A stretch of DNA of 38,513 bases from Mycolicibacter senuensis (lineage in GTDB: Bacteria; Actinomycetota; Actinomycetes; Mycobacteriales; Mycobacteriaceae), in assembly GCF_003284925.1 (NCBI RefSeq), contig NZ_QMEX01000026.1, positions 1 through 38,513 on the forward strand, in the 5' to 3' direction. Below the pieces are notes generated by a model, which did no database searches, was not told the DNA's origin, and saw nothing but the letters and a program-made list of their open reading frames with translations. The number at the start of each line of letters is the position of its first letter. The stretch's first letter is position 1. Made by a program: the position numbers and the translations under genes. Positions 18,538 to 25,602 of the stretch are shown here, piece by piece.

Positions 18538-18672
18538 TCAGCAGAGTCGGCCGGCGAAGAATGCCGATGACACCAGGCCGACGCACAACGCCACCGTGGT
18601 CTGGCCCATCATGCCGGCGCCGATGGTTGCGGTGGCCGCAGTGATACCCAAGGCGCTCAAGAAAGCGGTCAT
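18538..18672 (-). CDS. 44-aa hydrophobic small protein
   Basis: Minus-strand ORF from ATG 18672 to TGA 18538. Product begins MTAFLSALGITAATATIGAG and continues MMGQTTVALCVGLVSSAFFAGRLC, so nearly the whole protein is one or two membrane helices rich in Ala/Gly/Thr with two Cys. The start has an excellent ribosome binding site: AGGAG 8 nt before the ATG. It lies 57 bp downstream of the P450 stop with an operator-like palindrome in between, so it may have its own promoter or be the tail gene of the P450 operon. It could be a small membrane regulator, a type I toxin-like peptide or a P450-associated helper; sequence alone does not say. Confidence rests on the ribosome binding site and composition. 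Confidence 0.62.
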   Translation of the reverse strand: MTAFLSALGITAATATIGAGMMGQTTVALCVGLVSSAFFAGRLC

Positions 18673-18713
18673 GGCAGCAGCTCCTGTGTTCAGCGTCACA
18701 TCTTTTTTTTAAC

Positions 18714-18727
18714 GTGGTCTACACCAC
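18714..18727. promoter_or_regulatory. Operator-like palindrome upstream of the 44-aa gene
   Basis: GTGGT-CTAC-ACCAC is a perfect 5-bp inverted repeat around a 4-nt centre, one base after the P450 stop. The half-sites TGGT/ACCA resemble GntR/FadR-type operators (TGGT..ACCA). On the minus strand it is followed by an A8 tract (T8 at 18703-18710 on the plus strand) and then the ribosome binding site of the 44-aa ORF. No regulator gene is present in the window. Confidence 0.4.
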
Positions 18728-18728
18728 A

Positions 18729-20069
18729 TCATATGTCAGATCGAAAAGCCAGTCCATGCCGACGCACCCGTTGTCCTGGGGGGCAAAGAAGCCGCGTGAC
18801 CTGCACCTTCAGCCCGTCACGGGGCTGCAGGGCCGCATAACCGCCGGCGCGTATGCGCTGGTCGACAAGGCTGAGCTCGGTGCTGGCCAGCAGCCGGGCC
18901 AGCATCACCGCCAGCTCAGCGGTCGCAAAGGCCGACCCGATGCACCGGTGCGTGCCGCCGCCGAACGGCAGGAATTCGTACGGGGCCGCCCGGCGGTAGC
19001 CCGGCCAGGCGGGATCCCAGCGACGCGGTTCGAAGCGCAGCGGGTCGGCCCACAGCTCGGGTAGCCGGTGGGTGACGTACGGGCTGAACACCAGCGTGCG
19101 TCCGGCCCGGATGCGCCGTCCGTCGAACGCCAGGTCGCGGGTGACCTTGCGCGCGGAGATCACCGCCGGCGGGTAGAGCCGCAGCGTCTCGTGCACGACG
19201 CCGTTGAGGTAGATCAGGTCCTTCAGGTCGGAGGCGTCTGGGGCGCGGCCGTTGAGGACATCGCGGATCTCCACGGCTGCGGTCTCCCACACCCCGGGGT
19301 TGGCGAGCAGGTTGTAGACCGCCCAGCCCATCGCCGCGCTGGTGGTTTCGTAGCCGGCGGCGATCAGCGAGACGATCTGGTCGCGGATCTCGTCGTCGCG
19401 CAACGATTCGCCGTCGTCGGTGCGTCCGTCGATCAAGGTGGCCAGCACGTTGTCGTCGGGGCTGGGATGGGTTCGGGCGCGGGAGATCTCGGAGTAGATC
19501 AGCTCGTCGACGCGGGCTCTGGCGGCCATGGCGCGCCGCCAGGCCGGGGAGCGCAGCAGCTGTTCGGCGCGCAGCACCTGCGGCAGCCGGTGGGTCAAGT
19601 CGATCAGCGGTTGCAGTTGCTCGCCGAGGAAATCGGCGTGCCCGGCCATCGCCTGCCCGAACAGCGATTCGATGGCGCTGCGCCGGATCGCCGCGCGCAG
19701 CTGCGCGAAGACGTCGACGGTGTCGCCGGGTTGCCAGCGATCGATGACGCTGTCGGCATTGGCAGTCATGACCTTCAGATAGTTGGCGACGTGGCGGTGG
19801 TGAAACGCCGGCTGGACCAGGCTGCGGCGGCGACGATGGTCGGCGCCGTCGCTGACGATCAGCGCGGTGGGCCCGTCGACGGGTACCAGCACCTGGAAGG
19901 CGTCCCACCAGTTGAAGGCATCGGAGTTGGCGAAGACGAACTTGTTGGCCTCGGCGCCGAACACATAGACGTAGCCGTGGCGGCCGATCCCGGCGTCGAT
20001 CATCGGGCCGCGGCGCCGATGCAGCGCGGCCAGCGCGTCGCCGGGTCGGTAGCGCTCCGGGTGGGTCAT
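18729..20069 (-). CDS. Cytochrome P450
   Basis: 446 aa from ATG 20069; an in-frame ATG at 20111 would add 14 residues, but TACCCT (20084 to 20079), a good -10 box, lies between the two, which favours the inner start. P450 landmarks: C-helix SDGADHRRRRSLVQPAF (WxxxR-type Arg cluster), I-helix oxygen-binding AGYETTSAAMGWAVY, K-helix ETLRLYPP (ExxR), PERF-like FEPRRWDP, and heme-binding FLPFGGGTHRCIGSAFA with the axial Cys near residue 390. It is a class I bacterial soluble P450 in form, needing ferredoxin and reductase encoded elsewhere. The CYP family and substrate cannot be fixed by eye. It is divergent from the first SEC-C gene across 162 bp. Confidence 0.94.
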   Translation of the reverse strand: MTHPERYRPGDALAALHRRRGPMIDAGIGRHGYVYVFGAEANKFVFANSDAFNWWDAFQVLVPVDGPTALIVSDGADHRRRRSLVQPAFHHRHVANYLKVMTANADSVIDRWQPGDTVDVFAQLRAAIRRSAIESLFGQAMAGHADFLGEQLQPLIDLTHRLPQVLRAEQLLRSPAWRRAMAARARVDELIYSEISRARTHPSPDDNVLATLIDGRTDDGESLRDDEIRDQIVSLIAAGYETTSAAMGWAVYNLLANPGVWETAAVEIRDVLNGRAPDASDLKDLIYLNGVVHETLRLYPPAVISARKVTRDLAFDGRRIRAGRTLVFSPYVTHRLPELWADPLRFEPRRWDPAWPGYRRAAPYEFLPFGGGTHRCIGSAFATAELAVMLARLLASTELSLVDQRIRAGGYAALQPRDGLKVQVTRLLCPPGQRVRRHGLAFRSDI

Positions 20070-20078
20070 TTGACGCTG

Positions 20079-20084
20079 AGGGTA
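20079..20084 (-). promoter_or_regulatory. -10 box of the P450 gene
   Basis: TACCCT on the minus strand, 9 nt before ATG 20069, fits TANNNT and would give a leader of only about 2-3 nt. It supports the shorter P450 start. Confidence 0.4.
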
Positions 20085-20218
20085 GTGCTCGTCGTCGGTT
20101 GACGGGCGCATTCCGGTGTGGCGTCGCAGCGGTCGATCGCAATGTCAGCGAGAGGTTTCCGCCGGCGACGGTCGCGAGCCTCAACGCGTTGCGCGCAGCA
20201 CCCGAGGCCGGCCGACCC

Positions 20219-20231
20219 TAAGGTGTCATCC
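20219..20231 (+). promoter_or_regulatory. Leaderless-type promoter of SEC-C gene 1
   Basis: TAAGGT (20219-20224) matches TANNNT and lies 7 nt before GTG 20232. No Shine-Dalgarno sequence is present. This also fixes GTG 20232 as the start over the longer frame to 20118, which overlaps the P450 upstream region. Confidence 0.5.
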
Positions 20232-22238
20232 GTGACCGATTCCTCCGAGGCGGTACCGGCCCTTGCGGCGATCCTGACCGAACGCGGCGCGCTGGCCGTC
20301 GAGGACATCGAGCTGCGACTGCGCGAGGCCGGTGTCACCGACCCGGACGCCGTCATCGAAGAACTGCTCGACGAGTACAGCTGCCCAGCCCGACCGCTGC
20401 CCGACGATCGGTGGGTGTGGTTGCCGGCGCTGTTGGCCGGGCGGGTCTTCACCCACCGACTCACCGCCGAAGAACTGGGCCACGACGTGCTGGCGGTCAG
20501 CCCGGATCTGGATCCGATCTCCGAACTGTGCAATGACGACGACTACGCCGAGCTTGCCGACGGTTCACCGCTGGCGGTGGTACTGCCCGGTTACGACGAC
20601 GAGCTGCTGGAGGAGCGCGGCATTCCGCTCGAGCTGATCGCTGAGTCCGGCGCGCTGCTGCTGAAGCCGGGCACGCTGGCCGGGCTGGGGCTGGCCGCCG
20701 GCGATCTGCTCGGGCTGCGGTTGACCGCCGGCGGGATCGCACTGGAGCCGGTCACCGCGACTACGGACACGACGCTCGGTGATCGGCTGGCCGCTCTGCT
20801 CGACGCCGACGAGCCGTCCTATTTCGCCGCCGTGGTGTGGGCGGTGTGCACGGCGGACCCCGCCCTGTTCACCACGCCGCTGGCCCCGCTCGGCGAGGTC
20901 GCCGACGAGCACGGGCTGGCTCACAGCGGGGACTGGCTGGCGCCCACCGGGTTCGACTTCGAGCGGTGGCGCTTCGAGCGCAAATGCGCTCGGCTGGCCG
21001 ACCGGTACGGCCTGGATGACGACGACGCCTTCGCGCTGACCACGCTGGTCGAGATTCATGCACAGCTGGCCCAGGTGCTCGACATCGCCATGGACCACCC
21101 GAACGACGAGGCCGCGGTCGAAGCGCCCGCCGAAACCGAGCCCGTCGACGGACAATACGCAGACGTGCTCGGCGAACTGGGTGCCGCACTGGCGAATCCG
21201 GTGCTGGCGCTGTCGTTCATGGAGGAGGCGACCCGCGAGGGCCGGGCGGGTGCTGCTGCCCTGGGCATGTTCGCCGAGTCGCTGGAGTCGAAGGTGCCGC
21301 GCTCGGCGCGGGTGGCGACCCGCTGGCTGCAAGGGATGGCGTGCGAGGGGCTCGGCGACGTCGCCGGGTGCGAACGCGAGCTGTTGGCCGCCGAATCATT
21401 GGACCCGGACTGGCCGCTGCCGTTGCTGACGCTGGCCCGGATCGCCTCCGACCGCGGCGACGCCGAGGCCGGGTTGGGGCTGCTGCATCGCGCCGGCGTC
21501 GGATCGGATTACCCGCTGGTGCGCCTGCTGGAACAGCATCGCGTGCAGCCGCGTACCGACGTCGGCCGCAACGAGCCGTGCTGGTGCGGGTCGGGCCGCA
21601 AGTACAAGAAGTGTCACCTCGGCCGGGAGCAACTCTCGCTGCCGGAGCGGGTGGGCTGGCTCTACGCCAAGGCCCACCAGCAGCTGCTCGGCGGCGAGTG
21701 GGCCGAGTTGTTGATGCTGGCGGGCTACGAACGCATCCGCCACGTCGAGGATGAGATCGACGATCTGGTGGCCGCCGCCAAGACCGACCCGCTGGCGATC
21801 GACACCATGCTGTTCGAGGGCGGGGCGTTCGCCGAATTCCTGGAACTACGTGGCGCATTGCTGCCCGACGACGAGCGGCAGCTGGCCGGGCAGTGGCTGG
21901 AAGTGCCGCGCGCGGTGTTCGAGGTCGAGCAGGTCCGGCCCGGCCACAGCGTCACCGTGCGCGACGTGCGCACCGGCGAGGTGTTCGAGGTCACCACGCG
22001 GAGCCGCGCGCTGGAGCCCGGGCAGCTGATCTGCTCACGGGCGCTGCCGACCGGCGAGGGGTTCGCGTTCTTCGGCGGGATCGACCCGGTCGAGCCAGCC
22101 GAGCGCGATGAGCTGCTCGCGCTGCTTGATACCGATCCCGACCCGGTGGAGTTGGTGGAGTTTCTGAGCAGGCGGTTCGCAGTGTCGGACGTCTTCGATG
22201 AGTCCGAGGAACCGGCGGGGACCGACTGGTCCGGCTGA
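20232..22238 (+). CDS. SEC-C zinc-motif protein, first of a tandem paralogous pair
   Basis: 668 aa from GTG 20232. The N-terminal ~80 residues (AVPALAAILTERGALAVEDI, ELRLREAGVTDPDAVIEELL) look like a small helical winged-helix-type domain, followed by a conserved block WVWLPALLAGRVFTHRLT and DVLAVSPDLDPI. The middle part is helical and repeat-like (EREL, LLTLARIASDRGDAEAGLGLLHRAG resembles a TPR unit). The SEC-C motif (NEPCWCGSGRKYKKCH, residues ~448-463) supplies the Cys-X-Cys-Xn-Cys-His zinc site known from the SecA C-terminus and used for protein or ribosome contacts. The C-terminal ~200 residues contain DTMLFEGGAFAEFLELRG and VRDVRTGEVFEV. It shares this whole layout with the gene at 22419. 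Not the SecA protein itself. Function unknown. Confidence 0.85.
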   Translation: MTDSSEAVPALAAILTERGALAVEDIELRLREAGVTDPDAVIEELLDEYSCPARPLPDDRWVWLPALLAGRVFTHRLTAEELGHDVLAVSPDLDPISELCNDDDYAELADGSPLAVVLPGYDDELLEERGIPLELIAESGALLLKPGTLAGLGLAAGDLLGLRLTAGGIALEPVTATTDTTLGDRLAALLDADEPSYFAAVVWAVCTADPALFTTPLAPLGEVADEHGLAHSGDWLAPTGFDFERWRFERKCARLADRYGLDDDDAFALTTLVEIHAQLAQVLDIAMDHPNDEAAVEAPAETEPVDGQYADVLGELGAALANPVLALSFMEEATREGRAGAAALGMFAESLESKVPRSARVATRWLQGMACEGLGDVAGCERELLAAESLDPDWPLPLLTLARIASDRGDAEAGLGLLHRAGVGSDYPLVRLLEQHRVQPRTDVGRNEPCWCGSGRKYKKCHLGREQLSLPERVGWLYAKAHQQLLGGEWAELLMLAGYERIRHVEDEIDDLVAAAKTDPLAIDTMLFEGGAFAEFLELRGALLPDDERQLAGQWLEVPRAVFEVEQVRPGHSVTVRDVRTGEVFEVTTRSRALEPGQLICSRALPTGEGFAFFGGIDPVEPAERDELLALLDTDPDPVELVEFLSRRFAVSDVFDESEEPAGTDWSG

Positions 22239-22245
22239 CTTGCCG

Positions 22246-22273
22246 TCGTCGCCGTGCTGCACTACGGCGACGA
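22246..22273 (+). terminator. Stem-loop after SEC-C gene 1
   Basis: TCGTCGCCGT (22246-22255) and ACGGCGACGA (22264-22273) are perfectly complementary over 10 bp with an 8-nt loop, starting 8 nt after the stop codon. There is no U-run, so it would be a U-less, mycobacterial-type terminator or a mRNA-stabilising hairpin. Confidence 0.5.
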
Positions 22274-22283
22274 GTTGTGGTGA

Positions 22284-22303
22284 TTGCCCGCCTCTGAGCG
22301 ACA
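22284..22303. repeat. Single arm of the 7862-7934 repeat
   Basis: TTGCCCGCCTCTGAGCGACA differs at only two positions from the complement of the right arm at 7913-7934. It stands alone here, without a matching second arm, between the hairpin after SEC-C gene 1 and the promoter of SEC-C gene 2. Confidence 0.5.
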
Positions 22304-22405
22304 CCGCACGTTATGTCGGGTCCAAGAGCGAACTCCGGCAGAGCTTCCGCGGACACTTCTGCACACCGTCCGGTTTGGTGAAGTGCAGCCGCCCGGCCTC
22401 GTCCC

Positions 22406-22418
22406 TACCCTGACCGCC
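22406..22418 (+). promoter_or_regulatory. Leaderless-type promoter of SEC-C gene 2
   Basis: TACCCT (22406-22411) followed by 7 nt and ATG 22419. Same arrangement as for SEC-C gene 1, so the paralogues appear to be transcribed separately and leaderlessly. Confidence 0.5.
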
Positions 22419-24344
22419 ATGACCGAGCCGTTCGATCCCGTCGGGCTACTGTCGACGATTCTCACCGAGCACGGCCCGCTGCACGAAGACGACATCGCCG
22501 AGCAGCTCCGGGGCGCTCGCGTGCCCGACCCCGCCCGTGTCCTGCAGCGGCTACGACTCGGAATCGATATCCCGGTAGGGCAATTGGTCGACGGCCGTTG
22601 GGCATGGTTGCCCGCGGTGCTGGCCGGCCGGGCGTTCACCCGACGGGTCACCGAGGCCGAGGTGGACTTCGATGTGCTCACCGTCGGCCCGGATCTCGCC
22701 CCGATCGCCTTGCTCTGCGACTGCGCGCTTTATCAACGGCTGGCCGATGGATCCGCGGTCCACTTTCTGCGGCCCGGCGATGATCACCTGCTGTCCGAGT
22801 GTGACATTCCGGAGTGGTTGCTCAGCAACGGAAGTGTGCTTGCGCTTGAGGTGGGAACGTTCGAGGCACTCAAGGTCGATGACGGTGATCTGGTCGGCCT
22901 GCGCCTGAGCGAGGCGGGCCTGGTGGTCGAACGGGTCACCGCGGCGCTCCCAACGACGGCGGACTCACAGTTGGCGGCACTGCTCGGCACGCAGCCGGTG
23001 TGCATCGACGCGCTGGCATGGACGGTGTGCCTGACCGATCCGGCGCTGTTCACCGAGCCGGTAGCGCCCCTGTCGGAACTGACCGCGAAGCGTGGCCTGG
23101 CTCGACGTGGTGAATGGCTGGCACCGCCGGGTTTCGACTTCTCCCCCTGGGTTTTCGAGCGGGAATGTGAGCGGCTCGCGCGACGCCATCGTCTGACCGA
23201 CGATGCCGCGGGGATGTTGAACATACTGCTGCGGCTGTATGGGCTACTGGCGGTGTACCAACTGCGTGAGCCTCCCGCCACCGACGCGGTCGAGTGTGCG
23301 GTGAACGCAGTCGGCGACATCATGGATGACGTCGGCAATGCGCTGGCCGATCCGGTGATCGCGGAGGCGCTGGCGGCTGAGACCGTGCGGGACGGCCGAT
23401 TCAGTGCGGGCGGGTTGCGGCTGCTGGCGGACGGGTTGGCGCCGCGGGCGCGGGTGGCCTGCCAATGGCTACGTGCGGTGGCGTGCGAACGCGACGGCGA
23501 CATCGCCGGCTTCGAACGTGGCCTGCTGCAGGCGGAGGAGATGGACGACAGTTGGCAGCTGCCGCTGCTGGACTTGGCTCGCCTCGCCTCTGACCGCGGC
23601 GACGCCGAGGCCGGCCTGGCGCTGCTGCGACGCGCCCGAGCCAAGGCAGATCATCCGCTGCACTACCTGCTGCGGCTACATCGCCCACAGCAGCGAAACG
23701 ATCTGGGCCGCAACGCCCCGTGCTGGTGCGGATCGCGACGCAAGTACAAGAAATGCCATCTGGGCAAGCTGCCGTTGTTCGACCGGGCGGGCTGGCTGTA
23801 CCACAAGGCGATTCAGCATGTGCTGTTCGGCGACTGGACCGATCTGCGCTACGCGGTTGCCTATGAACGGTGTCGCTCGGTCATCGTCGACGACGTGGCC
23901 GCGTTCAACGCGGCACTGGCCGATCCGGTGGTGATCGACACCGTGCTGTTCGAAGGCGGCGGATTCGAGGAATTCCTGATGGTGCGCGGCATGCTGCTGC
24001 CCGAGGACGAACAGGAGCTGGCCGAGCAGTGGGTGCAGGCGCCTCGTTCGGTGTTCGAGATCGAGCGTGTGCAGCACGGCCGGGGTGTCGCCGTATGCGA
24101 CGTGCGCACCGGCGAACGACACGAGGCCGTGGCGTACACGGCCGACTACAAGCTGTGCCCCGGGCAGCTGGTCTGCGCCCGTATGGCGCCCGACGGCGTC
24201 GGCATGCGGTTCTTCGCACTGGAGCCGGTTTCGGTGCAGCAGCGTGATCCGCTGATCGCACTGCTCAACGGCTGTCCTGACCCGGTGGAACTGATGGCGC
24301 TGCTCAGTCGCGGTGCGGAAGCGACTCGCGTCGCGGCGTGGTAG
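22419..24344 (+). CDS. SEC-C zinc-motif protein, second of a tandem paralogous pair
   Basis: 641 aa from ATG 22419. Colinear with the preceding gene: N-terminal helical domain (LLSTILTEHGPLHEDDIAEQ), WAWLPAVLAGRAFTRRVT block, DVLTVGPDLAPIALL, LTDPALFTEPVAPLSELTAK, LLDLARLASDRGDAEAGLAL and the SEC-C motif NAPCWCGSRRKYKKCH near residues 433-448. In the motif the usual Gly-Arg-Lys is Arg-Arg-Lys (CGSRRKYKKC), while all zinc ligands are kept. The C-terminal part again holds VLFEGGGFEEFLMVRGMLLP and CDVRTGERHE. The pair most likely arose by tandem duplication and then diverged substantially. It is followed within 8 bp by the DUF6883-like gene. Function unknown; zinc binding is inferred from the motif. 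Confidence 0.85.
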   Translation: MTEPFDPVGLLSTILTEHGPLHEDDIAEQLRGARVPDPARVLQRLRLGIDIPVGQLVDGRWAWLPAVLAGRAFTRRVTEAEVDFDVLTVGPDLAPIALLCDCALYQRLADGSAVHFLRPGDDHLLSECDIPEWLLSNGSVLALEVGTFEALKVDDGDLVGLRLSEAGLVVERVTAALPTTADSQLAALLGTQPVCIDALAWTVCLTDPALFTEPVAPLSELTAKRGLARRGEWLAPPGFDFSPWVFERECERLARRHRLTDDAAGMLNILLRLYGLLAVYQLREPPATDAVECAVNAVGDIMDDVGNALADPVIAEALAAETVRDGRFSAGGLRLLADGLAPRARVACQWLRAVACERDGDIAGFERGLLQAEEMDDSWQLPLLDLARLASDRGDAEAGLALLRRARAKADHPLHYLLRLHRPQQRNDLGRNAPCWCGSRRKYKKCHLGKLPLFDRAGWLYHKAIQHVLFGDWTDLRYAVAYERCRSVIVDDVAAFNAALADPVVIDTVLFEGGGFEEFLMVRGMLLPEDEQELAEQWVQAPRSVFEIERVQHGRGVAVCDVRTGERHEAVAYTADYKLCPGQLVCARMAPDGVGMRFFALEPVSVQQRDPLIALLNGCPDPVELMALLSRGAEATRVAAW

Positions 24345-24351
24345 GCACCAT

Positions 24352-24678
24352 GTGATCCGATGGGACGACGCCCACATCGACGAACGCAAGGTCGTCGAAT
24401 ACCTGCTAGCGAGCGCTCATCCTGTCGGAGGTGCAAAGGCCACCTTCTTTATGTCCCTGGGATACCGCAGAGATGCATGGACTCGCCTTCGGGACGATCT
24501 AATGCACATCGCTAAGAATGGCGCGGTGGTTGACACCGGCGTTACGACATATGGTCGCAAGATGGTCGTCGACGGTAGTGTAGAAACACCGTGCGGCCGA
24601 ATCGTGCAGTTGCGTACCGTATGGATCAGCGACGGACCCGACGCCGTTCCCCGACTGGTTACGGCATACCCAAGCTGA
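24352..24678 (+). CDS. DUF6883-like protein (possible toxin-module partner)
   Basis: 108 aa if GTG 24352 is used; the frame is also open from GTG 24313, which would overlap SEC-C gene 2 by 32 bp. The sequence RKVVEYLLASAHPVGGAKATFF, LGYRRDAWTRLRDDLM and CGRIVQLRTVWI resembles the family I know as DUF6883, found in bacterial genomes next to DUF4926 genes and in polymorphic-toxin settings. Base composition is visibly more A/T-rich than the flanking genes (for example the stretches near 24410-24500), suggesting recent horizontal acquisition. The DUF4926-like gene starts 12 bp downstream, so they form an operon. No catalytic residues can be assigned; toxin, antitoxin or immunity role is inference. 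Confidence 0.72.
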   Translation: MIRWDDAHIDERKVVEYLLASAHPVGGAKATFFMSLGYRRDAWTRLRDDLMHIAKNGAVVDTGVTTYGRKMVVDGSVETPCGRIVQLRTVWISDGPDAVPRLVTAYPS

Positions 24679-24689
24679 AGAGAGGATCC

Positions 24690-24911
24690 GTGTATAAAGA
24701 GCACGAGGTTGTCGTATTAACTCGCGACCTTCCCGAAAACGGCCTTCTCGCTGGGGATGTCGGCGCCGTCGTCGGCCATTACGCGGCAGGTGGCTACGAA
24801 GTCGAGTTTGCCGCCGCGGATGGCAGCACGATTGCCGTGGTCACTGTCGGCGACGACGCCATCCGGTCACCTCGACGACGCGAGATCCTGCATGTTCGCG
24901 AAGTTGCCTAG
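24690..24911 (+). CDS. DUF4926-like small protein
   Basis: 73 aa from GTG 24690, with AGAGAGG 5 nt upstream as ribosome binding site. It starts [24 protein letters not shown] and continues [20 protein letters not shown], then the ending [10 protein letters not shown]; this is the typical DUF4926 pattern, a small SH3-like beta barrel. Coupled to the DUF6883-like gene (11-bp gap). Like its partner it is AT-richer than its surroundings. Its last 71 bases are antisense to the 3' end of the convergent vapC. By analogy with short two-gene modules it may be the antitoxin/immunity member, which is unproven. Confidence 0.78.
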   Translation: MYKEHEVVVLTRDLPENGLLAGDVGAVVGHYAAGGYEVEFAAADGSTIAVVTVGDDAIRSPRRREILHVREVA

Positions 24912-25305
24912 TCGTCGGCCGCCGAGGAATTCCGGTGTGCTCGAAGTCGTCACCTTTCCACAGCAACGGTTCCCGCAGATCGGTCGCCAGCGCGTAGGCA
25001 AGGCAGTCCCCGAAGTTCAGGCCGGCGGGGTGACCGCTGCCCTTTCCGAAGTCCGCATGGGCCTGTCTGGCCAGGCGTGCCTGTCGTTCGGAGACCGGCT
25101 CGATGACAAAGCCGGCTTCGTCGAGAAATTCATCCAACACTCGGCTGATCACCGGATCGCGTTGGGAGTCCATGACAATGCCGCATTCGAGGTACGAAGC
25201 CACGGACAACCGACGCTTTTCTGTTCTGGCGATGGCTCGCGCGTATCGCGCCGCGTCGTCTTCGTCGCGAAGGATCGCCACGATCGCCGACGTGTCGGCG
25301 ATCAT
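24841..25305 (-). CDS. vapC: VapC-family PIN-domain ribonuclease toxin
   Basis: 154 aa from ATG 25305. PIN-domain acidic residues are all present: D4 ([12 protein letters not shown]), the Glu in [10 protein letters not shown], Asp in [12 protein letters not shown] and Asp-Asp in LLWKGDDF. VapC toxins are Mg-dependent RNases that cut tRNA or rRNA and are held inactive by VapB. ATG overlaps the vapB stop (ATGA, 25302-25305). The family normally ends a few residues after the WKGDDF segment (F.HT.I); this protein has about 20 extra residues ([12 protein letters not shown]...) encoded antisense to the DUF4926-like gene, which suggests that the original stop was lost when the adjacent module was joined on. 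Catalytic core intact. Confidence 0.9.
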   Translation of the reverse strand: MIADTSAIVAILRDEDDAARYARAIARTEKRRLSVASYLECGIVMDSQRDPVISRVLDEFLDEAGFVIEPVSERQARLARQAHADFGKGSGHPAGLNFGDCLAYALATDLREPLLWKGDDFEHTGIPRRPTTRQLREHAGSRVVEVTGWRRRRQ

Positions 25306-25547
25306 GCCGGCAGTCCGCGCTCGTCGTAGAGCTGCGCCCCATGGTCGAGCCACTTGGTCTCCGAGGTCATCCGGGCTGCGGTCCGGCGCCCGATGGCGAG
25401 CAGACGATCGGCAAGGTCATCCGCCTGCAGTTGGGCCAGTCGCTGATGCACCGCACCGGCGACTGCCTGCGCTTGGGACTCACCGGTCATTTTGGCGATC
25501 TGTCTGACCGCCTCATGCACGGATGGATCTTTGATGTTCAACGCCAT
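25302..25547 (-). CDS. vapB: VapB-family antitoxin
   Basis: 81 aa from ATG 25547 with GAGAGG 8 nt upstream. [40 protein letters not shown] and the C-terminal [17 protein letters not shown] match the VapB/PSK family antitoxins common in mycobacteria: an N-terminal ribbon-helix-helix-like DNA-binding part and a C-terminal tail that occupies the toxin active site. The stop overlaps the vapC start by 4 bp. It should repress its own promoter; the 55 bp upstream (25548-25602) hold the candidate control region, where no clear palindrome stands out. Confidence 0.9.
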   Translation of the reverse strand: MALNIKDPSVHEAVRQIAKMTGESQAQAVAGAVHQRLAQLQADDLADRLLAIGRRTAARMTSETKWLDHGAQLYDERGLPA

Positions 25548-25602
25548 GGTTGGTACCTCTCTACCCGAATAATGGCACCTACTGTGACGATGCCCGCAAC
25601 GG

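Noticed and set aside
22035..22304. Minus-strand 89-aa ORF spanning the end of SEC-C gene 1
   Set aside because: Antisense to a well-supported gene and to the hairpin/repeat region; no start signal and no domain.
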